Shown here in pieces: positions 1 to 11,400 of a stretch of 64,000 bases of DNA. The translations under genes and the position numbers were made by a program. The stretch is from Leptoclinus maculatus. Lineage: Eukaryota > Chordata > Actinopteri > Perciformes > Stichaeidae. The notes below the pieces were generated by a model, which saw nothing but the letters and a program-made list of their open reading frames with translations, had not been told where the DNA came from and did no database searches. Position 1 is the stretch's first letter; each line of letters opens with the position of its first letter. The stretch covers positions 159,501-223,500 of the forward strand of contig JAVDOI010000068.1 of assembly GCA_032191485.1 (NCBI GenBank), in the 5' to 3' direction.

Positions 1-244
1 TCAGCTCTCATTTCATCGGTGTGGACGTAGAACTCATAGACACGTGTCATGAATATGTTTTTCTGTGATTGGAGTGAACAGCCCCTCTCAACACAAACAT
101 GTTCATGTCGGACTGAATAAATAGCTCCAGATTAGTTCCATTTGGCTGAGTGAAGACGATTCATAACACTTTGACTTTTGCCCAAATGTTTCAATGTACG
201 AATGTCAACGTCTCAACTTGTCCCCCCCCCCCCTCTGTTCTTTA

Positions 245-1181
245 GACGCATTACCATACGGCTACCAATCATAGCACCCCCTTCAGCTGCAAGTGCTCCC
301 TACCAAACATGGAGGCACGATGAAGGCAAGAAGAATGCTGACTTTTCCTCCAGAATTCTTTTCCGTTGCCTCTCCCCTCTGTGGATGTCATCCAGGAGAG
401 CCGTGTGGTTTGGCTCACCGAGCACTCGTGTGGAAGCCATAGACACTTGAGAAGTGGTCCGGGACAATGTCGACTGCTACAATGTGCAACACAGAGGACT
501 ATTTGCTTTTCCATCTTCTTTTTCTCGTCTCATCTGGTTTACACCTGTAGTAAATGTATAATGTTACAGATTAGAGTTGCAAGTATAAGATGAAGTTGTT
601 GTTTTTTTGCAGAAATAGAGCAGGGCATGCTGGGAATGTTGGATATTTTTACGTGGCTTGTTTCCGGAGAAGGGCTTTGCACCATGTGTGGGCCTCTTGC
701 CCAAATCCTGCTAACACACGGAGAACATCTGATTTACATTTATAATGAATGCTTACGAGTTGTACTTAAATGACTTCTCTTTCAGCACATGCTTGACACC
801 AAGGGAACGTCAATGCGAGGTCCTTAATAACAGGGTCTTCAGGATTGCTTTGAACTGAGCGTCCACACAGATGCTGGGTTTGACTAAAATGTGCTTAACT
901 GAGAGTAGCATCTGTCTGCGGACACGGATCCATTATTCATATTTATTAATCAAGAATCATGTAGGTATGATAATTAATAGCGCACAGTATTTACAGACAT
1001 GCTGTTTACATATTAAGACTGTTACCTTGTTTTTAAGCGAGTCTCTGCTGCCCCCTACTGAGAGCACCCTAACAGGCTTACAGCTGATCTTTTACTGGTA
1101 TTCTCTCAGAGCAAATGTATTGTTTGATGTTGGTTGACCACTATTGAAATTTAACATATGTAATAGAAAAAATGCAATAAA
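245..1181 (+). other. Possible 3' end of an upstream + strand gene (unidentified)
   Basis: I do not recognise this gene. After a pyrimidine-rich stretch and TTTTTTTGCAG (cag at 610-612), an open frame of 53 codons runs from 613 to a TGA at 771-773. It would start inside a codon completed by a previous exon. About 400 bases later there is an AATAAA (1176-1181) followed by TTTAATAATGTTGTTTGTTC, a typical cleavage signal with a GU-rich downstream element. A second possible acceptor (TTCTTTAG, ending 244) precedes other short open frames. A 53-codon open frame is not improbable by chance (roughly 8%), so the poly(A) signal is the stronger evidence. More AATAAA copies at 1341 and near 1366 could be alternative ends. 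The gene body would lie to the left of the window. Confidence 0.3.
1048..1061 (-). promoter_or_regulatory. CTCF-like motif, minus orientation
   Basis: On the minus strand this reads TCAGTAGGGGGCAG, which fits the vertebrate CTCF core (CCASYAGRKGGCRS) at all but the first base. It lies upstream of the ralgapb promoter and points away from the gene. Occupancy cannot be judged from sequence. Confidence 0.4.
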
Positions 1182-1599
1182 GTCCTTTAATAATGTTGTT
1201 TGTTCTATGTGTGTTTAAGAAATGTATTATTATAGTACAATGTAGCATTGTGGACAGAGATAAGGACTAACTCCACTGAGTTTATTTTTTCATCCGTCTC
1301 CTGCAAGTCCCCAAACTATTTGCAAATGCAATACTTAATCAATAAAGCCCCCCCTTTAAATCACTTAATAAAGAAACTGTACCTCATAGGGACTACATTT
1401 ATCAAGAAAAGTAACATTCATAATAACACTATGGAACTATAGTGTTGGTCTTAATAATTTCTTCCACATTTTGGGAAATACAACAATTCCAAACTCGATC
1501 AAGGTACCCAGATATTAGTCTAAGCTATACTATAATTTATCAGAGCATACATCTTTTTTGAAAAGTTTTTGTAAAACTAAACAGTGGCTAATATGAAGA

Positions 1600-2316
1600 C
1601 TATGGAAAGCCCATTCACGCCAGCAAAAAAATAAAAATAAGATCACCAAAAAAAATAATAATTAATTCACAAAAAAAATAAAATAAAAAATGAATTCACA
1701 AAAAAAAAAATATATATATATATAATTCTTTTTTTTACTTTTTCTCTGTCAGCAAAAAAAAAAGATGTTTCCAGTTGCTGTTTATTGGTCGCCACCTCAG
1801 CCACATTGGTTTCATTCTTTATACTCCAGAGCTGCTTCTTGCTTAACATTCTATTCAAGGGTGCGTTTGCTCAGTACAATCCATGTGAAACATCATCTGT
1901 ATTTCATGTGTTGTAAAGCCGCGTTTTAAAGAAGTCTTCAATGTACTCACAATCCATTCATATGTCATAGCTGCTTCTATGACTGTTGTGTTAAAGTATC
2001 TCATAATTTCGACTTTCTATAGCAACTGGAAAAATCTGGTCAGTGTTATGGTTACAGATGGATGCACCAAAAGTTTTTTTTTTTTTTTGCTGGTGGAAAA
2101 AAAGTAAAATAAAAAAAAATAAAAAATGATTAGAATTATTATTATTTCTTTTGTGGGTGTTTTTTTTTTTTTTTTTTTTTTGTGAATTACATATATATTT
2201 TTTTTTTTTTAAGTTACTATTTTTTTCTTTTTTTTTTTAGTGATCTTATTATTTTTCTTTTTTTTTTTTAAGTGATCTTTTTTTTTTTTTTTGCTGGCGG
2301 GAATGGGCTTCCATAG
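1600..2316. repeat. A/T-rich foldback (inverted-repeat) element, about 0.7 kb
   Basis: The left end reads CTATGGAAAGCCCATTC and then CGCCAGCAAAAAA, with AAGATCAC soon after. The right end is its reverse complement: GTGATCTT, a long T run, GCTGGCGGGAATGG, then GGCTTCCATAG. The interior is long A and T homopolymers with TTCACAAAA / TTTTGTGAATT matches and a short TA repeat, so the whole block could fold on itself. No clear target duplication is visible. It ends about 30-40 bases before the sequence becomes unique near the ralgapb promoter. It looks like a MITE or foldback transposon; no coding sequence is present. Confidence 0.6.
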
Positions 2317-2339
2317 CAGACAAATATTGATTTGTCATT

Positions 2340-2626
2340 ATTTTTCCGAAAGTACCCGAATGAGCGCAAAGGATGATTTCGGGCGGATGGTAGATTTCGG
2401 GAGACCAGGAGCACCTGAAGGCAGCATCGGGTCTGATGCTGTTGCCGTAGCAGTCCAGTAGGGGGCGACAATCTACGCATCCTGTTTCCCGTTAGCTCAT
2501 CAAGCTGCAATAGCCAAGCCTTGACATTGCGAAGATGGACGCTGTTATGGTGTAGACCAGGATACATAGAAAGCAAAAACGGCGAGTTTCAGAGGTCTGT
2601 TATGACAACATTTCCAGTTCGTACAG
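2340..2626 (+). promoter_or_regulatory. ralgapb: ralgapb promoter region and non-coding first exon
   Basis: This is unique, CpG-containing sequence between the foldback repeat and intron 1. A good donor (TACAG|GTAAAT) at 2626/2627 would splice to the coding exon at 3671, giving a leader of exon 1 plus 44 bases. The transcription start is not visible; the region has no clear TATA box. Exon 1 contains a 6-codon upstream ORF (ATG 2535, TAG 2553-2555). A second upstream ATG at 2602 reads across the splice junction to a TAG at 3691-3693, just before the main ATG. The human orthologue also begins with a non-coding exon as I recall. The exon 1 assignment is inferred from the donor and position, not from transcript data. 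Confidence 0.5.
2455..2468 (+). promoter_or_regulatory. CTCF-like motif in the ralgapb promoter/first exon
   Basis: CCAGTAGGGGGCGA matches the CTCF core at nearly every position and points into the gene. With the minus-oriented motif at 1048 it forms a divergent pair on either side of the foldback element. Confidence 0.5.
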
Positions 2627-3670
2627 GTAAATAAAAAAAGAAACCTGGTTACTTAGCTAGCGAGCAAACGTTTGCGTCTTTGCAAAGTTAGGTAGCTAGC
2701 AAAATGACAGCCAGCTCAGCTACTTAATGTCAACGAACGGGCTAGCGAATATGAGCTAAACTAGCTAGCAACGTCGGTCCAACTAGCTACAGCGTACTGT
2801 GAGATATCTAACCGATACGTTAGTGCAGCCTCTAGTCTAACCCAGAGAGAGACAGACGTGTTACACAGAAGCCAGCCAACAATTAACGGCAGCTAATGTC
2901 ATCCGCAAGGAGAGGACGATGTTTTGATGTCAATGCTAGCTAACGGTAGCAAGCTAATCATTTTGAGAACCGTTTCCTGGTTGTGATTCCTCGGCTTGTG
3001 ACCAACCCGAGGTTTAGGACACAAGTGGACCTCGACTTCGTTTCAGCTTACAGTACGCTAAATGCAGCAGGTATTTAAACGATGCTATGTAATGTCAGCC
3101 ATAACACCTTATTGATATATCTAAAAGGACAGAACGTAACGTTAACGGAAGCCATAGCATTAAAAACAAGCTGGACTGTTGGATGGGTCCTGTTTCCTGT
3201 CAAACTAACGTTATAGCCGACGTTAATGTTACACGAAGTGCACGTCTTCCGACTCTTTACACGGTTTTATCAGACGCTATTCATTTAGCTGTGCTTGTAA
3301 TGCGCCAAATGATAATTTACTATTTTTGTCGTATTAAGTTACGCATTGTTGCAAACGCAGTACGTTTTAATCCTGCACCAAAATACACTAGCTAGCTAAG
3401 TAAGATGAGAGTGAATCCGTTAGCGTTAACCAAGTTAAAGTTCTACTGATTGACGGACCTTTGATAGTCGTCAAGATCAAACAATATAGCACTGTCAGGC
3501 GGGGTTACACATTGACAGCTTTGGAGAAGTGTTCTCACAACAGAGGCTACAGCTGTGTTGGTGCTAGTCAGATATTAGCTAAGTAACGTTAGCTTGTACC
3601 TAGTTTCCGGTTTCCTCAACTCCCCCCCCCCCCCCTCCTACGTTGACTGAAATGACTTGTGTGTGTGCAG
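2627..3670 (+). other. ralgapb: ralgapb intron 1, rich in GCTAGC palindromes
   Basis: This intron separates the leader exon from the first coding exon. It has six GCTAGC hexamers (near 2656, 2695, 2741, 2764, 2935 and 3391) and several AACGTTA or TAACGTTA motifs, far above chance. A 14-base C run (3622-3635) sits just before the acceptor TGTGTGTGCAG. No open frame of note. Confidence 0.6.
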
Positions 3671-3714
3671 GTGGAGGCAGGAGGTGTGAGTAGAGCGCAG
3701 CAGACATCGGCAGC

Positions 3715-6700
3715 ATGTATTCTGAGTGGCGCTCGCTGCAGCTGGTGGTGCAGAGTGACCAGGGCCACCTCAGCGTTCTGCACTCCTACCCCACGAGCGT
3801 GGGCACGGAGGTGGCCAATGCTGTGGTCAAGCCTCTGGGCACGGCGGTGAGCCCCGTCGCCACGGAGAACATCCTCAAGACGGACAAGGAGGTGAGAAAA
3901 CACTGTTGTACCAGCAGCTCCGTGGACACCACACAACGTTTATATGTCATGTTGATGCTCAGGAGAGCCTGTCAGCTTCAACATCTTATTCCCATAAGAT
4001 GTATTTTAGACAACAGCTTTTCGATGGTGCTACCACTGTACTAATTTAAGTAAAAATATAAATTTCAAGATATTTTTGCATGTTATTTTTGCATGTTGTT
4101 CAGTTATATGGAGAAAATCTAATAACACCATATTTTTTTGACCAAATACCTCGATGTAGTCATTCCTCTTTGTTATGTCATTATGAGGTTTGCACACCTA
4201 GATTCAGGCAGTTGTCCCCTTCTATATCGGCCCTTAACTTGTTTCTCGCCAGGCTGCCCGACAACTTTGGGGCAAAGACCAATGCTGTGTTGGATTTGTG
4301 CTTCGTGTCATTGTGTCATGATGTTGCACGCACAGCAGGATTTATTCAAGGACCTCTCTGTATTTGGGTTCGTTCATCGGTCCCTTAATCCTCAGCAGTT
4401 TCCCAGTTACCGCCGCTAACATCGTGGAATGATGCTACCAGCGCCGTGGTTCACTATGGGGGGATGATAGTACGTGTGTAGACCCCAATTTTGCCCAGAT
4501 GCTTGACAATCAAACGAAAGAGTTGATTTTTCTATCTCATAAGATCAGAGTCCCCCCCCCCCCCCCCCCCTTCATGCTGTTAAAGTCTATTTAAATTCCA
4601 TTAAGCAAACCCCAGTCGGGCTGTCATATGTCTGTGGTGGAGCTACTCCAGCATGTAAAGGAGAGACTGTTGGAGCGCTGCAGAGATAGCTTCTGTTTTC
4701 TCTGCGGGAGGTGTTGGCCTGAAACACAACAGACACTTCCCCTTCACTTCACATTCTATGTTAATGGAGGTGAGCACAGCTTGGTTGTGTGTTTATTTTC
4801 TTTACATGTTGTGCGTGGATTATGCAAAAGAATACCTTGAAAATGGCTAGTGTCATATCTTAGAGCCTCTGAGGGACTCGGTGATAAAACTATGTTGGTG
4901 TGTTTTAATAAAGATGTCCTGAGCCCCTCCGTAGACTGGTTTTGATAATAAAAAGAAGCTATGAAGCAGCTGTCTCCCTCGTGCTCTGACAAAACACTGC
5001 ATCGTCTGCTAACACACAACGCTGTGAGCAGGGGAACCGCACAGCTCGCAGCAAGCCAGACATCCCCTCTTTGCTGTCGTCTTTGATGCATTTACACCGG
5101 TGTTCAAATGTAACATTGACTGGAGGATGACGATGATCTGGTTTGTCGTGCAGCGCTTGTCTTTTGAATAGCCGCTCTGTTTTTGATTTAGCAAGAAACT
5201 GCATCCCATGATTTGGAGAGTGTTGTTATTGCCGTCGTCATCTTGCTGTAAACCTTTGGCCTTCCTTGTTATGAGACAGTAAATCAAGATGTGCTCAACT
5301 CCCCGTGCTTTACTCGCTTGACATAGAGCAGACGGACATAAAGCAGAATATGACACTGTTGAAATACGTTTCGGGAGCTGTCGTTGTCTCCCTCGCGTGT
5401 CATAAACCAATAACTTAGAACTTATTGAAATTCACACAAATTGACGAGAACGGTTTGGGTTCCTAGGTGAAATGGACCATGGAGGTGCTGTGCTATGGCC
5501 TCACCCTGCCCCTGGAGGGGGACACCGTCAAGCTGTGTGTGGACGTGTACACAGACTGGATGATGGCCCTGGTGTCGCCCAGGGACTCCATGCCTCAGCC
5601 CGTGGTCAAGGAGCCCAATATGTACGTCCAGACCATCCTCAAGCATCTCTACAACGTCTTTGTGCCGAGGTACGTCAGAGAGAGACACCAATGTCACTTG
5701 TGTTGCCTGCTGTTTTCTTGACTCTTTCTCTCTCCCTGGTTTCCTCTGTAACCCTCTCATTTCCAACTCTCTGTCTCCCCCTCCAGGCCTGAACAACACA
5801 GTCTAAACCACATCAGGCTTTGCCAGCAGGTTCTGACGGCGGTCCAGAAACTGGCCCGAGAGTCCGTTTCCATGGTGAGGGAAACCTGGGAGGTGCTGTT
5901 GCTCTTCCTGCTTCGCATCAACGACACATTACTGGCCCCGCCCACGGTCGGAGGTAAGACCCGCCCCTGCACTTACACAGCCCCCTCTTGCGGTACTTAC
6001 TTAGCTATCAACGCTGATTACTAAAAGTCAATAATGCCGTAATATCTTTCAGTCGGGGTGGCTGAGAAACTGGCGGAGAAATTGATGGCCGTGCTGTTCG
6101 AGGTGTGGCTGCTGGCATGCGCCCGCTGCTTTCCCACGCCGCCTTATTGGAAGACGTCAAGGGAGATGCTGGCCAACTGGAGACACCACCCTCCTGTCGT
6201 GGAGCAGTGGAGCAGAGTGGCCTGTGCCCTGACCTCCAGGTGAGAAAGGCAGCCGCTCAGCTTCACCTCGGATGTAGCGCCGGGAAAGTGTGTTGAGTGG
6301 TTTGATTGGAGTGAGGATAGTTTGTTTGTCCAACCTGTTTCACTCTTGTGGAGAAGCGAAACTTAAGAGTAGTAGACTCTGAACTGGGAGATGTATTAGT
6401 GGTTGTAATAATGACAAGAGGACAAATGTCCGTGTTCTCTACTGAGTGTGATCTGTACATTCCTGTCTCGCTCCTTCAACAGGCTCCTGCGCTTTACCCA
6501 CGGACCGTCCTTCCCGCCCTTTAAAGTCCCCGATGAAGACGCCAGCCTGATCCCTTTAGAGATGGATTACGACTGTGTGGCACAGACGTGGTACCGCTTT
6601 CTCCACATGCTCAGGTGCACAGACCCTCATTTTTCTGGGTTCTAACCTGAAAAAGAGATGTTCTCTCCCCATCAAACTAACTTGAATGGACACAGATGAT

Positions 6701-8372
6701 TTACGTGTTTGGTCAGAGAAGCTGTAGCACAGACGTCCCTCATACCTCCCTCTCACCGTAAGCTTCTTCTTTTTTCCTTAATCTGTGAATTTGTTTATTT
6801 CTCCGCTTGTCTCTAGCAACCCGGTGGACCTGAGCAACCCTACGATAGTGAGCACCACTCCCAAATTCCAGGAACAGTTTCTCAACTCCAGCGGCTTGCC
6901 TCATGAAGTGGTGCTGCATCCCTGTTTGAAACAGCTGCCCCAGATATTCTTCAGGGCCATGAGGGGCATCAGCTGCTTAGTGGACGCCTTCTTAGGTAAG
7001 AATGAAAAACAAGCGCTCAGTCACGAGTGTCAAATGACCCGTGAAAATGCACATTTTAGCCAAAGTACTACAAAACGTGAGCGGTCCATGATGTTGTGTT
7101 ACAGAGTCTTTAAATGTGTTGTTCCTTCCCGCTAGGCAGCTACCTGCTTCAGTTAGCCATCACATTCAACATGCTTCTGCTGTCGTTATGATTGTAGGAC
7201 ATCAGGATGGAAGATGTCAAGTCAATAACACTTGTTGAAACATTTGAATAGAAACATGTCGGTGTGATTTTTCTCTCTTTACACTGTAGGTGTCTCTGTT
7301 GAAAAGAGAGATGTACGGGAGAGGGCGTTCACTTTTTGTCCAGTGCTGCTCTCTCATGGTACACACATCAGCTGATGCATCGTGTAATGCAATGGGGCCT
7401 GTTATGGAGTGCTGTGTCCATTTGGTGGTGATGATATTATCAACTGGGCTCAGTCTTTCTGTAGCAAAATGATACCAGACATTCAGATTAACCAACAAGA
7501 TCATCGAGGAGGGGTGCGCCAAAAGTCAATCAAGATGGATGGATGTCAATTACTGCTGATTCCTATCTAACCATTGTCTTGCATGTCTACGAATGACTAC
7601 CGTTTATGATCACAGACTCTGAAGCTACTTCATCTTCTTTTCTAACATGAACATGAAATACGGGGAAAATTGCTTCAAATGATTCAATTTAACCATAACA
7701 AGTTCTGTCCTCTGGAGAAGTTGGGCGATGGAGATTTGTTTTTGTCTTGTTTGCTAATCAGAAATCTCTTGACGCTAACTTAACTTCAGCCCCGCAGCTC
7801 ATCCTACCTTCCTGTCGACAGGTATATCCCGTCCCAGAGCGGACAGTGCTCCGCCCACCCCGGTCAACAGGATGAGCATGTCTCCGCCCCCCTCCATCAC
7901 CAACACCACGCCCCCTCACAGCCGCAAGCAGCGGCACGCGGTGGTCAACAAAACCACCAGCAAGAGCTCCATTGTAAGTTCAAGCGTTGCATCGAAGCCG
8001 TAACGAATAGTAAGTGCAGAGTTAGAAAAGGTCTAGATCTATACTTGTATTACCTTATGGCAGGAGGCCTTATGTTTTTGTAAGGTTGTAAGTCTATGTG
8101 GTCCATTCTGGGAAAGAGACTTCTCAGGAACGCCAGTTCAGAAGTTCTTCACATTTGGCTCAAATATCCACCTGCACTCCAGAATACTGACTCTATTCTG
8201 GTGATATCTGAGGAATGGCTTGAGCAGATTCTTTTTTTAATTAAAAGAAATCTTCTTTTCATCTAATCTTTTCTGCGTGTCACCTGTTAGTGCCATTCGT
8301 CATGTTGTCAGCAGCCTAACCAGATATCCCCCCCACCCTGCAGGGCGGTGGTAGTCAGCCAACCAAAGCATC

Positions 8373-8404
<32 letters not shown>

Positions 8405-11400
8405 CTTCGTCCTCCCCGACCCTGCTGTCCAGTCCCAATCAGAGCAGTTGGGAGACTCGGCCCTTGCCGGCCCCGGCGCGGCCGAAGGTCAACAGCATCC
8501 TCAACCTGTTCGGCCAGTGGCTGTTCGACGCCGCGCTGGTCCACTGTAAGCTCCACAGCGGCCTCAGCCGAGACCCCAGCATGACCGGTAAGACGCGAGG
8601 CGGTGGTTTACAGCGTTTCTTCATTTTGTGCATGGGCAGGTGGGTGTTTCGTTGCCGTTGATCAGTATGTGGTTTTTGTGGAGTTCCCTGTGTTTTTGGT
8701 GTCTGTTATTTTATTACTGTATGTCGTTGGGATATCCTTTCCTTTTTTTTTTTCTCCACCATTTTCTCTAAAAACTTCTTTGTGCCTTTTTGTGTGGGTG
8801 GAGGGCTTGGTTAGAAGTGGCCTGGTATGAGATTTCCATCTGATTCTAATTCATTTACATCTACCAACTGTAGCTAGAACTACATATAGACTGTGATCGC
8901 ACGCTAAGGACTTCATACAGCCATGTTATTCACAGCACACACAGTACTTCGTGTTTGGAAATAAATCTGGCTCCTCATTGGCTCTCAGTTAATTGTTCTC
9001 TCTTTGGTGTAGTGTCCTGCATGTGTCTGCCATGTCTTATTAATGTTAGAGTTGTAATGGGTCAATAAGTCAAAATGTATTGAGAACGAGAAACGCTAAG
9101 AACACAATTCATGCTTAATATGAATTGATCCCTAAAATATTGGCTCTGCTTTGATTTTGTGTCTCTCCACTATTTCTGTTATCTTGCAGCCTCTTTTATC
9201 CAAATTCTCCTTTCTTATAAATCTTGTAAGTAGGAACGGCAGCTTGTTTTGCCTCTCTTGATTTGCGTTTCTTGACAAATCTTACCCGCTTTTTAGTTGA
9301 GTTTCCTCATGATCATCGCCATTATCGCCATTGTTTTCTGTTCCCACTGCCTGTCATACATCAAAGTCCACCAGCGTTCTCTCAGCGTTCCGCCAAAGGT
9401 GATGGAATGGGTTTCACCAAACTGACCACTTGTCTCGACCATAACGTTGCCAGTTTGTGACCAACGCCACCCCGTTTTTCAGTTCTCATTTTCTTTTTCC
9501 TTTGGGTCACACTAATCCTTATTATTTCTATTTCAGCATTAATGTTTGGTTTCTTATGATTTCCTTTTTGTATTGTCGGTTCACTTGAGTTTTGGTTTGA
9601 TTGGTTTGGTGCCTCAATGCATGAACTGGATGTTCTGTACGTTGGGTGACTGTCATATAAGTGCAACAGAGAGGGAGCTGACACACGGATTTTGCTTTGT
9701 GGTCTTGCGGCTGAAAACATGTTATTACCAGCGCACTAAAGTCGGTCTGATGTTGTGCCAGCAAGAGGAAACTCTTTGTGTCAGAGTTCCCTTTTGAATG
9801 ATGCGAGTGTGTGTTTACTGTCATTTAAGTCTTTTTTTCTCTTGTGATAGCGATTAAGTGTCTGCTTTATGCTGCTTTTTTCCCGTCTAATTTAAACTAC
9901 GTTTCCTTTTTTTATATTGTGGTGTGCTTCTAGTAGCTACATGTCTTCGTTTTGCCTGTTTCTCATACATGCATGTTTACTGGTGACCATATTTACAATT
10001 CAGGGTCTCTTTCATTCTCTGTCTCTTCGCGCTCTCTCTACAGCGATCGCCACTCAAGTGGGTCTGGAGCTGAGACGGAAGGGTTCCCAAATGTCCACCG
10101 ACTCCATGGTGTCCAACCCCATGTTCGACGCCAACGAGTTCCCGGAGAGCTACGAGGCGGGACGAGCCGAGGCCTGCGGGACTCTGTGCCGCATCTTCTG
10201 TAGCAAGAAAACCGGAGAGGATATTCTGCCCGTTTACCTGTCCAGGTAAGCCTCGGTCCCCGGTAAGAGGATTTAGTGTCGTTAACCTGCAGCAGTTTGA
10301 GTATTCCTCTCTCTCTCTTTCTGCAGGTTCTACATGGTCCTGATTCAGGGTCTCCAGATCTCTGACTTCATCTGTAGACCAGTTCTGGCTTCGATCATTC
10401 TCAACTCTTCCTCTCTCTTCTGCACCGACCTGAAGGGCGTCAATGTGGTGGTGCCCTACTTCATAGCTGCGCTGGAGACTATTGTACCAGACAGGTGAGA
10501 CTGCTTTTTGGATTGGTTGATTGGATCGGTATGATTTTTAGTGAGATTACTCTTCAGAGGTTTTGAGAGGATTTGTTTGTCTCTCAACAGGGAGCTGTCC
10601 AAATTCAAGATGTATGTAAATCCCACCGACCTGAGGCGAGCCTCCATCAACATCCTGCTCTCCATGCTGCCGTTGCCGCACCATTTTGGCAACATCAAAT
10701 CAGAGGTTTCATTTTTATTTATTTAACATCTTCCACATAAGTGCAGCATTTAGTATGTTTCTGGGTTTGCAGTGTAATTTGAATCCCCTTTTTTGTCACT
10801 GCAGCGTTTTTTCCTTAGCTTATGTAAAAGCCAGTTGAAGTTGAAAACGTTTGGTTGTTTAGCATGTTGATGTTGCGCTTTAGGTTCTGTTGGAGGGGAA
10901 GTTCAATGAGGAGGATGGGTGGCCTCATGACCAGCCCGTGTCTTTCCATTCCCTGAGGCTACGTCTCGTCAACGTCCTCATCGGAGCGCTTCAGACGGAG
11001 ACCGACCCCACCAACACACAGCTCATTCTGGGTATCTACTGACTGCTTTACTTTGCCTCTCCATATTGTTTACGCAGTATTTTTGGACTGTTTTGAATCT
11101 CTATTGTTCTATGCGTTGTGTAATTATTGGCCGCCCCTCCCCTCTCAGGTGCAATGCTAAATATCGTTCAGGACTCCGCGCTGTTGGAGTCCATAGGTGC
11201 ACAGACTGAAACGGTAAGGCTCCGATCACTGCTGCTGTCTACTTATGAACGGTTAACACGTTACCAGGCTAGAAGCAGTGTGACGGACTGGACATCAAGA
11301 CCGCTGTGTGTGTGTGTTTTGTGTGTGGTGGTAGGGGAGCATAGACGGGAGCACCGTGAGGAGTCAGAGTCACAGCCGCACCAACAGCGGCATTAGTTTC

